Source: CAZMLC01 sp964567125
GTDB taxonomy: Bacteria; Verrucomicrobiota; Kiritimatiellia; RFP12; UBA1067
Direction: 5' to 3'
Assembly: GCA_964567125.1 (NCBI GenBank)
Contig: CAZMLC010000016.1
Location: 1 to 40,135 of the forward strand
DNA: 40,135 bases
The translations under genes were made by a program, and so were the position numbers. Below the pieces are notes generated by a model. That model was given only the letters and a program-made list of their open reading frames with translations, was not told the DNA's origin and searched no databases. How positions within the stretch are numbered: position 1 is the first letter of the stretch; every line of letters starts with the position of its first letter. This document shows, one piece after another, positions 8,145 through 15,247 of this stretch.

Positions 8145-8291
8145 AAAAAGGGGGCCTCTTGTCATGCCCAAACACAGCACAACCGAGGTGTCGGGGGAGG
8201 CCATCGGCAGGCCAGTCACCCCTGTGCCTGCGCAGTGCAGAGGCGGTCCCATGCGTAACGGGTAAAGCACCCGCGATTCCCCTCGGCATGA
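8145..8291 (-). ncRNA. Candidate structured leader RNA or attenuator upstream of the leuCD run
   Basis: Orientation is taken as the minus strand because the structure leads into the downstream gene and ends in GAGGCCCCCTTTTT, a terminator-like 3' end about 20 nt before the start codon. The element GGGCATGA (minus, 8169-8162) can pair either with TCATGCC at the far 5' end or, through GGGC, with GCCC next to the T-run, so two exclusive folds are possible. It does not match riboswitch classes that I know. A stand-alone RNA on either strand is also possible because inverted repeats fold on both. Confidence 0.4.
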
Positions 8292-8326
8292 GTCCCACAC
8301 ACGTAGTTTTAAATATTGGTTTTAAG

Positions 8327-8356
8327 TTGTCAGACCTCACCGTTATTGTATAAAAT
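8327..8356 (+). promoter_or_regulatory. Predicted promoter of the 8490-15154 run
   Basis: TTGTCA (8327-8332) is followed after 16 bp by TATAAA (8349-8354), or after 18 bp by TAAAAT (8351-8356). This leaves a leader of about 130 nt before the first gene. A second TATAAT at 8447-8452 lacks a -35. Confidence 0.4.
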
Positions 8357-8410
8357 TAGTGGTTAATCAGGCGTGTATTCGAATTCCTGAGCGTGATGAC
8401 AGGAGAAATC

Positions 8411-8434
8411 ATGCAGAAAGAACAAGCGGCCTAG
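8411..8434 (+). CDS. Possible 7-codon leader ORF
   Basis: ATG at 8411 opens MQKEQAA and stops with TAG at 8432. It has an excellent Shine-Dalgarno (AGGAGA, 8401-8406) at good spacing, better than that of the gene downstream. It lies inside the predicted leader of the 8490 gene. It may be a translated uORF or a chance ribosome-binding site. Confidence 0.3.
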   Translation: MQKEQAA

Positions 8435-8489
8435 ACTAAAAAAGAGTATAATTACTCCCTACTCGATTTAGTAACGCAAAAGGACAACC

Positions 8490-8969
8490 ATGAATAATGA
8501 CAACGAGAATCTGCCTCACGTGCCCCCCTCCAGCTCAGAGGACGAGACCTTGTCGCGCGTTGAAATGCGCATCGAGCAAGAGAAACTCCGTCTCGAACGC
8601 GAGCGCATTTTGCTCGAACAGGAACGGTTGCAGACCCTGCGGCAGCGCGTCGAGATGGAGAACAAGCTGAATTTGAACAAGGATGGCCGCCGCGTCATCA
8701 CGCTATCCACATCGATTCTGATCTCGATCATCTGTCTTTTGTTCGGCGGTATTCTGGGGGTCTGGACAACCACGATACATCGCGATCAGCGCGGTGCGCA
8801 ACGGCTGCAAGAGGTCATGCAATCGCTCAACGCCGTTGCCGAGGCTGAGGCGGCGGGCGACACCAATGCGCTCGAGACCACGGCCCTGACCCAGACGCCA
8901 CACTCATGGCTGAAAGTTTCCAAACCCAAAGGTGCCCACTCGGGCATCTCACTGGTGGTCATCCAGTAA
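8490..8969 (+). CDS. Small coiled-coil, single-span membrane protein of unknown function
   Basis: A 159-aa protein. A polar N-terminus is followed by a long charged coiled-coil-type helix (about residues 20-62, rich in Glu/Arg with heptad-like spacing), one hydrophobic span (about 69-93, ITLSTSILISIICLLFGGIL) and a short polar tail. No known domain is recognised. The start has AAAGGA 9 nt upstream. It lies 21 bp before the phosphohexomutase gene and probably leads that operon. With basic residues just before the span, the coiled coil is likely cytoplasmic. Possible role as a membrane scaffold; this is inference only. Confidence 0.7.
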   Translation: MNNDNENLPHVPPSSSEDETLSRVEMRIEQEKLRLERERILLEQERLQTLRQRVEMENKLNLNKDGRRVITLSTSILISIICLLFGGILGVWTTTIHRDQRGAQRLQEVMQSLNAVAEAEAAGDTNALETTALTQTPHSWLKVSKPKGAHSGISLVVIQ

Positions 8970-8990
8970 CCGCCCACAAGGAGGAGTTCC

Positions 8991-10337
8991 ATGTCATTTT
9001 TCAAAGCCTATGATATGCGCGGCCGTTTCGACGTCGATTTTACGCTCGACACGGTTTACCGCGTGGGTCGCTGGCTGCCCCACATTCTCTCCGCAACGCG
9101 CATTCTGATCGGACGTGACGCCCGTCTTTCGTCCCCCGCCATGCGCGAGGCCCTCTGCAAGGGGCTGATCGAATCCGGTTGCAGCATTGATGACATGGGG
9201 CTATCAACCACGCCGATGGTCTATTTTTTCACGGCCAAGGAGCACTACGATGCCTCGGTGCAGATCACGGCGTCGCACAATCCCGCGGATCATAACGGCA
9301 TGAAGGTCTCCACGCGCGGCGCCCTGCCTGTCGGCTACGACACCGGGCTTGCCGAACTCCAGCGCCGCGTGGAATCGGGCGAACTCCCTCCGCGCGCAAC
9401 AACGCCGGGCACCTGCCGCGCCGTGGATTATCGTGCGGCTTTTATCGCATGGCTCCACACCTATCAGCAGGATCTCTCAAATCTGACCGTCGTGGTCGAC
9501 GGTTCAGACGGCGTGGCCGGCCTCCTTGTCCCCGAACTCCTGGGACCGCAGATCACCTATCTCAACATGGTGCCGGATGGACGCTTTCCACATCATGCGC
9601 CCAACCCGCTGGAGGTTGAGAACTGCGCACAGCTCAGCGCGTGCGTCGTGGAACAAAAGGCGGATATCGGCGTGATCTTCGACGGCGATGCCGATCGGGT
9701 CATGTTCGTCGATGAACGCGGCCGCTTCATCCAGCCCGACTATCTGATCCCCGTCATCGCGCGCTACTTCCTGGCCAACGAACCGGGCGCGACCGTGATC
9801 CACGACATCCGTACCTCGCGCGGCGTGATTGAGACGCTCCGCGAAGAGGGCGCGCAGCCGCTCATCGGGAAAGTCGGCCACGCCTATGCCAAAGTGTTGC
9901 TGCGCACCTCAGGCGCCGTCTGCGGTGGCGAATTAGCGGGACACTATTATTTCCGCGACTTTTTCTGCTGCGACTCGGGCGAATTGGCTGCGCTGATCGT
10001 CCTGAATGCCGTCGCGCAGGCCAAGCGCAACGCCATTCCCTTCAGTCAGCTGATGGCGCCGATCATGCGCTACGCCAATTCCGGGGAAATCAACTTCAAG
10101 ATCGCTGACAAAGCCGCGGCCATCGCTGCGTTGGATCCGACCTTGAAGCAACTCGGTCCCATCTGCGCGGAAAGCACACTGGATGGCCGTCGCGTCGAAT
10201 ACGCGGACGGCTGGGTGAATGTCCGCCAATCCAACACTGAACCCTATCTGCGCCTGATCGTTGAAGCAACAACCCCGGCGCTGCTCGCGTCGCGGCTCGA
10301 CCACATCCGCGCGATCTTAACCCCGTTCACGCTGTAA
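8991..10337 (+). CDS. Phosphomannomutase/phosphoglucomutase (alpha-D-phosphohexomutase)
   Basis: A 448-aa four-domain phosphohexomutase. The phosphoserine loop TASHNP is at residues 93-98 with Ser95 as the phosphate carrier. The metal loop D231-G-D-A-D-R236 follows, then the sugar-binding loop GGELAGHYYF (312-321) and the phosphate-binding loop RQSNTEPYLRL (412-422). The enzyme interconverts hexose-6-phosphate and hexose-1-phosphate, supplying NDP-sugar precursors for cell-surface glycans. The sequence is nearest the ManB/AlgC type, so mannose is the likely main substrate, with glucose possible. A strong AAGGAGG lies before the ATG. It is 8 bp from the following ABC gene. Confidence 0.92.
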   Translation: MSFFKAYDMRGRFDVDFTLDTVYRVGRWLPHILSATRILIGRDARLSSPAMREALCKGLIESGCSIDDMGLSTTPMVYFFTAKEHYDASVQITASHNPADHNGMKVSTRGALPVGYDTGLAELQRRVESGELPPRATTPGTCRAVDYRAAFIAWLHTYQQDLSNLTVVVDGSDGVAGLLVPELLGPQITYLNMVPDGRFPHHAPNPLEVENCAQLSACVVEQKADIGVIFDGDADRVMFVDERGRFIQPDYLIPVIARYFLANEPGATVIHDIRTSRGVIETLREEGAQPLIGKVGHAYAKVLLRTSGAVCGGELAGHYYFRDFFCCDSGELAALIVLNAVAQAKRNAIPFSQLMAPIMRYANSGEINFKIADKAAAIAALDPTLKQLGPICAESTLDGRRVEYADGWVNVRQSNTEPYLRLIVEATTPALLASRLDHIRAILTPFTL

Positions 10338-10345
10338 CGACCGCC

Positions 10346-11065
10346 ATGCTACATGTCAATCACATTCACTTTGCCTATGGGCACGTCCCGATCTTGCGCG
10401 ACATTACGTTCGATGTCGCGTCGGGAGAGATTCTCGCCGTTGTCGGCGCCAATGGCGCAGGCAAGACAACGTTGCTCAAGATGCTCGCCACGCTGCTAAT
10501 CCCCGCGTCCGGAGAGATCCAGCTTGACGCCGTCAGCCCGTTCCGCAATCCGCTGCGCTACCGGCATCTGATCGGCTATATTTCTGAGCAATGCCCGCTC
10601 TATCCGGAAATGACCGTGGAGTCGTACCTGATTCATCGCGCCCAGCTCAAGGGGGAACGCCACATGCGCATTCGCCGTCGCGTGGCGGATCTGATTGCAC
10701 AGTGCGATTTAAATGCTGTCCGCCAGCAGCGGATCCGCACCTTGTCGTATGGCTATGCCAAGCGTATCGGCATTGCCGACGCCTTGATCACACATCCAAG
10801 CCTCTTGCTGCTGGATGATCCGCTGGCCAACCTGGATGAAGTCACCCGACGCCTGGTCGCCGCGACTCTGACCGCAGCCTCCTCGCGATCCAGCATCATC
10901 TTGACGGGACATGGCATCCGCGAGATGATGGAGTGGTGCACGCGCATCGCGGTGTTGCACAAAGGCACCCTTGTCGGCATTCATCGCACCAGCGAGTATA
11001 CAGCCGCTGATTTATTCAAGTTAATCACAACCGAAATGTCCACCGGTCTGGAGTTTCAACCATGA
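10346..11065 (+). CDS. ABC transporter ATP-binding protein (GldA/ABC-2 type)
   Basis: A 239-aa ABC ATPase. Walker A G-A-N-G-A-G-K-T-T is at residues 34-42, Q-loop Gln82, signature LSYGYAKR at 133-140, Walker B LLLLDDP at 153-159 and a D-loop ANLDE at 161-165. The residue after the Walker B aspartate is Asp where most active ABC ATPases have Glu, so hydrolysis may be slowed. It overlaps the permease gene by 4 bp (ATGA), indicating coupled translation. Together with the next three genes it forms the ABC-permease-GldG-DUF4340 set common in PVC bacteria and Bacteroidetes, whose cargo is not established. Confidence 0.9.
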   Translation: MLHVNHIHFAYGHVPILRDITFDVASGEILAVVGANGAGKTTLLKMLATLLIPASGEIQLDAVSPFRNPLRYRHLIGYISEQCPLYPEMTVESYLIHRAQLKGERHMRIRRRVADLIAQCDLNAVRQQRIRTLSYGYAKRIGIADALITHPSLLLLDDPLANLDEVTRRLVAATLTAASSRSSIILTGHGIREMMEWCTRIAVLHKGTLVGIHRTSEYTAADLFKLITTEMSTGLEFQP

Positions 11066-11802
11066 CAGCCATTCTTGCCATCTGGCAACGCGAACTCTTA
11101 GCCTATCGCAGCATCTTTTCAAGCGGCATTACCGCAACGGCCTTCCTGATCGTCTTCGGCTGGACCTTTGTGATGATGCTCAACCGCTGTGAAGGCAGCG
11201 TCATTCAAGTACAGAGTATCTGGGGCCTTGCCGCAGCGCCGTGGCTCCCGGTCTTCGCCTCGATTCTAGCGATGCGCCTCTTTGCCGAGGAACGCGCCAC
11301 GCATATGATCGACCACCTGCTGAGCGCGCCGATTCGCGAACGCGATATGGTGATCGGGAAATTCCTCGCGCTGATGACGGTACTGATGACGCTCCTGGCG
11401 CTTTCGCTCATCATCCCCTTAGGCATCCTGCCCGTCCTCTCACCTGCCGTGCAGCGCGGACTGCGCTTGATCGCCTTTATTCCGACCTCCACCATCCTGA
11501 TCCTGCAATGCGCGGTCTACAGCGCGGTCGGACTCTTCGTCTCCGCACTATTCCGTTCGCCCGCCGTGGCCGCCATTGTAGCCCTCATCATCAGCGGTGG
11601 CATTCCCACGGCGCTCTACCTTGGCATCATCCACGGCTCTCCGGAAATGCGGGCCTCCAACATCTGGATCCCGCTCCTGACGCACGTCTACGATTTCTCA
11701 ACCGGGTTTATCTCGCTCTCCGCCATACTGCTCTATACGATTCTCACGATCCTCTTTCTCTTTCTCTGTTCGAAAACACTTTTTTTCCTACGCCTGAAAT
11801 AA
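11062..11802 (+). CDS. ABC-2 type permease subunit
   Basis: A 246-aa inner-membrane protein with about six hydrophobic segments: residues 20-40, 55-75, 95-125, 135-160, 170-190 and 215-240. The arrangement is that of the GldF/NosY-like ABC-2 permease family, including an AEERATHMIDHLLSAPIRERDM block between spans, which is typical of these proteins as the contact to the ATPase. It overlaps the ATPase gene by 4 bp and is followed 4 bp later by the GldG-like gene, so all are read as one unit. Substrate unknown. Confidence 0.88.
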   Translation: MTAILAIWQRELLAYRSIFSSGITATAFLIVFGWTFVMMLNRCEGSVIQVQSIWGLAAAPWLPVFASILAMRLFAEERATHMIDHLLSAPIRERDMVIGKFLALMTVLMTLLALSLIIPLGILPVLSPAVQRGLRLIAFIPTSTILILQCAVYSAVGLFVSALFRSPAVAAIVALIISGGIPTALYLGIIHGSPEMRASNIWIPLLTHVYDFSTGFISLSAILLYTILTILFLFLCSKTLFFLRLK

Positions 11803-11806
11803 CGCT

Positions 11807-13303
11807 ATGAATTCTCCTCACTCTCCATCACCCCTACTCAGCCGTGCCAAGTTGCGCGCGTCCACGGCCTTTGCGATGGTGCTGGCTACACTTCTGGCCG
11901 GACTGCTTCTCGCGCTCGTCATGCGCATCCCCGTCGCCGCGGAACTGCCGGTCGGCAACGTGCGCATCGTCTCGGAACGGACGCGTAGCATTTTGGCGGA
12001 AACGCAAGGTTCCATCACCATCTCCTGTTTCATGGATCAACGCAATCCTCTTTTTCGCCCCATCAGCCGCCTGCTGAAAGGCCTTGCACAAGCTTCGCGC
12101 AGCGTCGCTGGCGCGGAGATCATCATTCAATACGTCGATCCGCGGCGCGACCTTGCGCGTGCGAGCCGGCTTGTGGCAGCCGGCGTTCCCACAAACGCCC
12201 TCTTCTTTGAGCAAAAGCGACGGCGTTTTGTCGTGACACTGGACGAAATGCTCGTGACCTTACCTTCGTCACCGGAAACCCTGAAAGGTGCGCAATCGCC
12301 GAGCGCTTTATCGCAGATCTTCATCGGCGAAAGCCTCTGTGCCTCGGCCATCAGCCGCCTGGCAAAACCGTTTGAACGTCCGATCGTCTACTGGCTGCAA
12401 GGTCACGGCGAAGGCCAGATTGATAATTACGACCAGCTCACCGGATATTCGGATATCGCCCGTGAATTGATGCGCAGCGGTTATGAGATCCGGCCCCTTG
12501 AACTGGCCGGCAAAAAAGAGATCCCCGAAGACGCCACAGTGGTCGTCATTGCCGGGGCGACGCGCAAAATCGCTGTTACAGAACGCGAACTCATGGATGC
12601 TTTCTTGAAAAAAGGCGGCCGCCTGCTCTACATGGTTTCACACCATAAAGAGACGGGAATGGAAGCTGCATTGAGCGATTGGGGCATCCAGTTGACACCG
12701 TTTACCGCAGTCAGTCCGAAGACGGCATCGGGCTCGAATATCGTCATCTCGCAATTTACCGAACACGCCTGTACGCGCAACTTGAACAACGCATCCGTCA
12801 TCTTTGAAAATGCGACCTGCCTGGCAGTGACGACGCGTTCCAACCGGCTCGATGAAACCGATGCGCCGCGTGCAGTCCCGCTCGCGCTGTCGGACGAAGC
12901 TGGATGGGGCGAGCGCCATCCAGAAATTTTTCCCCGCCAGTTTGATCCGCACAGCGAGCAGAAGGGCCCTGTCATCGTCGCAGCGGTTGCCGAACGCGGG
13001 CTTTCGGCCGCAAAGGATCTAGCCTATCGCGCACCGCGCATCGCCGTGATCGGCGAAGCGAATTTCATTTCGAACAGCGCCTTGTCCGCACGCACCAACG
13101 CCAATCGCGACTTCTTCATGAATGTGATGAACTGGCTCTCGGCCATCGACACCAGCACGGCCAGTTCGCTGGGCGGCGACGCTGTACTCGTCACAGGATT
13201 TGTCCGTAGCGACTGGATCTACCTGCTCCTCTGGAGCGCGGGGATTATTCCAGCTCTCTTTTTCCTCTCCGGCATCGTCTTCTTCTGGATTTACAAACGG
13301 TAA
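11807..13303 (+). CDS. GldG-like ABC transport auxiliary protein
   Basis: A 498-aa protein anchored at both ends: an N-terminal span (about 20-40) and a C-terminal span (about 470-494) ending in FWIYKR. The large middle part should lie in the periplasm. It begins with a region resembling the GldG/DUF7088-type domain (RIVSERTRSILAETQGSITIS), followed by the IVYWLQGHGEGQ block typical of the ABC-type gliding-motility auxiliary family. In Bacteroidetes GldG works with GldA and GldF; in PVC bacteria the same set occurs without known gliding. It sits between the permease and DUF4340 genes with gaps of 4 and 6 bp. Confidence 0.85.
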   Translation: MNSPHSPSPLLSRAKLRASTAFAMVLATLLAGLLLALVMRIPVAAELPVGNVRIVSERTRSILAETQGSITISCFMDQRNPLFRPISRLLKGLAQASRSVAGAEIIIQYVDPRRDLARASRLVAAGVPTNALFFEQKRRRFVVTLDEMLVTLPSSPETLKGAQSPSALSQIFIGESLCASAISRLAKPFERPIVYWLQGHGEGQIDNYDQLTGYSDIARELMRSGYEIRPLELAGKKEIPEDATVVVIAGATRKIAVTERELMDAFLKKGGRLLYMVSHHKETGMEAALSDWGIQLTPFTAVSPKTASGSNIVISQFTEHACTRNLNNASVIFENATCLAVTTRSNRLDETDAPRAVPLALSDEAGWGERHPEIFPRQFDPHSEQKGPVIVAAVAERGLSAAKDLAYRAPRIAVIGEANFISNSALSARTNANRDFFMNVMNWLSAIDTSTASSLGGDAVLVTGFVRSDWIYLLLWSAGIIPALFFLSGIVFFWIYKR

Positions 13304-13309
13304 CCGCCT

Positions 13310-15154
13310 ATGTCGAACACATTCGTCATTCGTTTTTTTCTGATCGGGATCGCCTGCTGCATTCTAGTGTTAACCTACATGCACCGCCGCGTCACCGTTG
13401 CAACGCTGACTGCGCAAAAAACGCAGGAAATCTTCACCACGCCCGTCGATGCATTGACGCAGGTCCACTACACGTCGCCGAACCTCAGCTTCAACGTGAA
13501 GAAGACGCCTGATGGCTGGGTGCTGCACTCGCCCTTCCACGCGCGCGTCAATCCGACGCGTATGGCGCAACTCCTTGACGCCTTAGAACAGGCTTCGCTC
13601 CTCGACATCATCTCCCTACCGGAAATCCGGCGCAGCGAACTTGCACTGGCCGATTTCGGTTTTACCGCGCAAGCCCCGCGCCTGACGCTGACCAGCCCGA
13701 CGGGCGAAGAGACCTTTATCATTGGTTCAAAAACCCCGACGGGAAATGAACTCTACCTGCAACTCAACACGCACGATCAGATCTTTGTAACCGAGGCGCA
13801 CCTCCGTGCGGTCCTACCGACCTCGCTTGACGACATTCGCGATCGCAAACTGATCCGTCTGGAGCGCCCGCTTCTGCGCACGCTGGAGATCCGCACCCCG
13901 GGCAAGCCCTTTATCCGCCTCTCCAAAGAGTCGGGAACATGGATTCTCGTCCAGCCGGTTGAAGCGCTTGCCGATGACACCAAGGTCGAGGCCCTGATCG
14001 ACCTGCTCTATGCCACCGACGTCCAGCGGTTTGTCTGGCCGACGCTGGACGCGCTCGTCACCAGCGTCATTGATCCCAACGCTTTTAAAGTCAAAGCCGC
14101 GGCGTACGGGTTTGACTCCGACCGAGCCATGCACATTATCGCGCAGACCTCGTCGATCACGCCGCCCACGCGCATCCTCATCGGCGAAGGCAGCGACATG
14201 GATGGGTATTACCTGCTCCTGCCGAACAGCGAGGAGATCGGCGTGATTTCCAAACAGCTCGTACAGGCTTTTCACTGTTCGCCCGATTATCTGCGCGACA
14301 ACCGGCTCTTCTTTGAAAAACCGTCCGACATCAAACGGCTCACCATGACCTGCGATGCCTTTACCATGGTCCTTGTGCAGCAGGATGGGCAATGGAGCAT
14401 CCAAGCCCCTATTTCAGCTAAGACGAACGCCAAGAAAGTCGCGGAGACGATCGATCACTTGCTCCGCATGACCTCGGACACGACATCCGTGCTCAGCGAG
14501 ATCCCCTCGGCGATCGTTCCCGCCATCAGTCAGGTCGAAGTGCTTTCCGAGAAAAAGACGGTCCGTTTCACCCTCTCCCAGGATGAATATGAAAATCCCC
14601 CGTATCGTTTCCAATTCACAAACTCGCCCACGGCCTATCGCATTGAAACCAGCCAGATTCCGACTGCGCTGCTCAGCAAATCCGAGATGCTGAAACTCTG
14701 CGATACCCTCGTTGTTTCGCTGCCGGCGAAAACCATTAACCGCATCACGGTGCGCAAAGACCAGAAAACCGTCGCCCTGGCTAAAGATAATACCACTCAT
14801 GGATGGCGCGTCACGGATAGTCCGCTGGCCAAGGCCACGCCCAATCTCGCCAACGTGCAACGCTTCATTGCGCACTTCGAGTCGATTCAGGCGGAATGGG
14901 TCGCGGACCTCGGGATCACCCCTGAAACGCTGAATACATACGGATTCAAATCGCCCTGGATGGAGATTACGCTCGATGTCGACAGCGCCGAGGCGATTCG
15001 TAAAACCGTGTGCATCGGCAAGGAACTTGCGTTTGGCAAACGCTACGCGATGATCCGGGGCCAGGAGACCGTCTTTGTGCTCGATGCCCCTGCGATCGAC
15101 CTGCTTTCACTGCCGCTGATTGAGCAGCAGGTTCCGCTCGTGCCGTCCCCGTGA
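13310..15154 (+). CDS. DUF4340 domain protein
   Basis: A 614-aa protein with one N-terminal membrane span (about residues 7-24) and a long, probably periplasmic portion. It contains repeated units with the pattern 'W.L..P....A....V..LL.' (for example GWVLHSPFHARVNPTRMAQLLDAL, TWILVQPVEALADDTKVEALID and QWSIQAPISAKTNAKKVAETID). This is the hallmark of DUF4340 proteins that follow GldG-like genes. Three or four such units can be seen. Function unknown; it probably forms a complex with the upstream ABC proteins. No convincing terminator follows before the next promoter. Confidence 0.83.
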   Translation: MSNTFVIRFFLIGIACCILVLTYMHRRVTVATLTAQKTQEIFTTPVDALTQVHYTSPNLSFNVKKTPDGWVLHSPFHARVNPTRMAQLLDALEQASLLDIISLPEIRRSELALADFGFTAQAPRLTLTSPTGEETFIIGSKTPTGNELYLQLNTHDQIFVTEAHLRAVLPTSLDDIRDRKLIRLERPLLRTLEIRTPGKPFIRLSKESGTWILVQPVEALADDTKVEALIDLLYATDVQRFVWPTLDALVTSVIDPNAFKVKAAAYGFDSDRAMHIIAQTSSITPPTRILIGEGSDMDGYYLLLPNSEEIGVISKQLVQAFHCSPDYLRDNRLFFEKPSDIKRLTMTCDAFTMVLVQQDGQWSIQAPISAKTNAKKVAETIDHLLRMTSDTTSVLSEIPSAIVPAISQVEVLSEKKTVRFTLSQDEYENPPYRFQFTNSPTAYRIETSQIPTALLSKSEMLKLCDTLVVSLPAKTINRITVRKDQKTVALAKDNTTHGWRVTDSPLAKATPNLANVQRFIAHFESIQAEWVADLGITPETLNTYGFKSPWMEITLDVDSAEAIRKTVCIGKELAFGKRYAMIRGQETVFVLDAPAIDLLSLPLIEQQVPLVPSP

Positions 15155-15170
15155 GCCGTTGATTTTCGCA

Positions 15171-15199
15171 TTGGTTTTTTGGAATGAATCCGCTATGCT
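15171..15199 (+). promoter_or_regulatory. Predicted promoter of the gsp genes
   Basis: TTGGTT (15171-15176) and TATGCT (15194-15199) are separated by 17 bp, in the 93-bp gap between the DUF4340 and gspE genes. It gives the secretion genes their own transcript start about 42 nt before the ATG. Confidence 0.45.
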
Positions 15200-15247
15200 G
15201 TTTAAACATGAAAAGTTCAGGTGTTTCACGGATGCAAGGTATTTAGT

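Larger units (their letters stand above)
8127..8489. other. 363-bp divergent intergenic region with candidate structured RNA and promoter
   Basis: No convincing protein gene. The part next to the unknown gene (about 8150-8291) is GC-rich and full of nested inverted repeats: TCATGCC 8162-8168 with GGCATGA 8285-8291; CCGAGG 8183-8188 with CCTCGG 8281-8286; GCAGGCCAG 8207-8215 with CTG 8222-8224 and GCCTGC 8226-8231 (one bulged T); CGGGT 8259-8263 with ACCCG 8269-8273. On the minus strand GGCCTC (8202-8197) can pair with GAGGCC (8158-8153), followed by CCC and TTTTT, which looks like a weak terminator. The remainder (8300-8489) is AT-rich and holds the plus-strand promoter and a mini-ORF. Confidence 0.5.

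Noticed and set aside
8145..8291. Cobalamin riboswitch or T-box in the structured leader
   Set aside because: GGGAATC, TGCACTG and GGGACCGCC recall parts of these classes, but the cobalamin B12 box with its AGG/CCT hairpin and the terminator-linked T-box are absent or in the wrong order.
8127..8300. Longer N-terminus of the unknown protein before leuC
   Set aside because: The frame is open to 8300 but runs through the repeat-rich region, and the extra residues show no protein-like pattern; the MSKKP start is more natural.
8447..8452. TATAAT as the promoter of the 8490 gene
   Set aside because: No -35 lies at 16-18 bp; the pair at 8327-8356 fits better, though a second start cannot be excluded.
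15221..15247. GTG start nine codons upstream for GspE
   Set aside because: No ribosome-binding site precedes it, whereas the ATG at 15248 has one and begins like the family.
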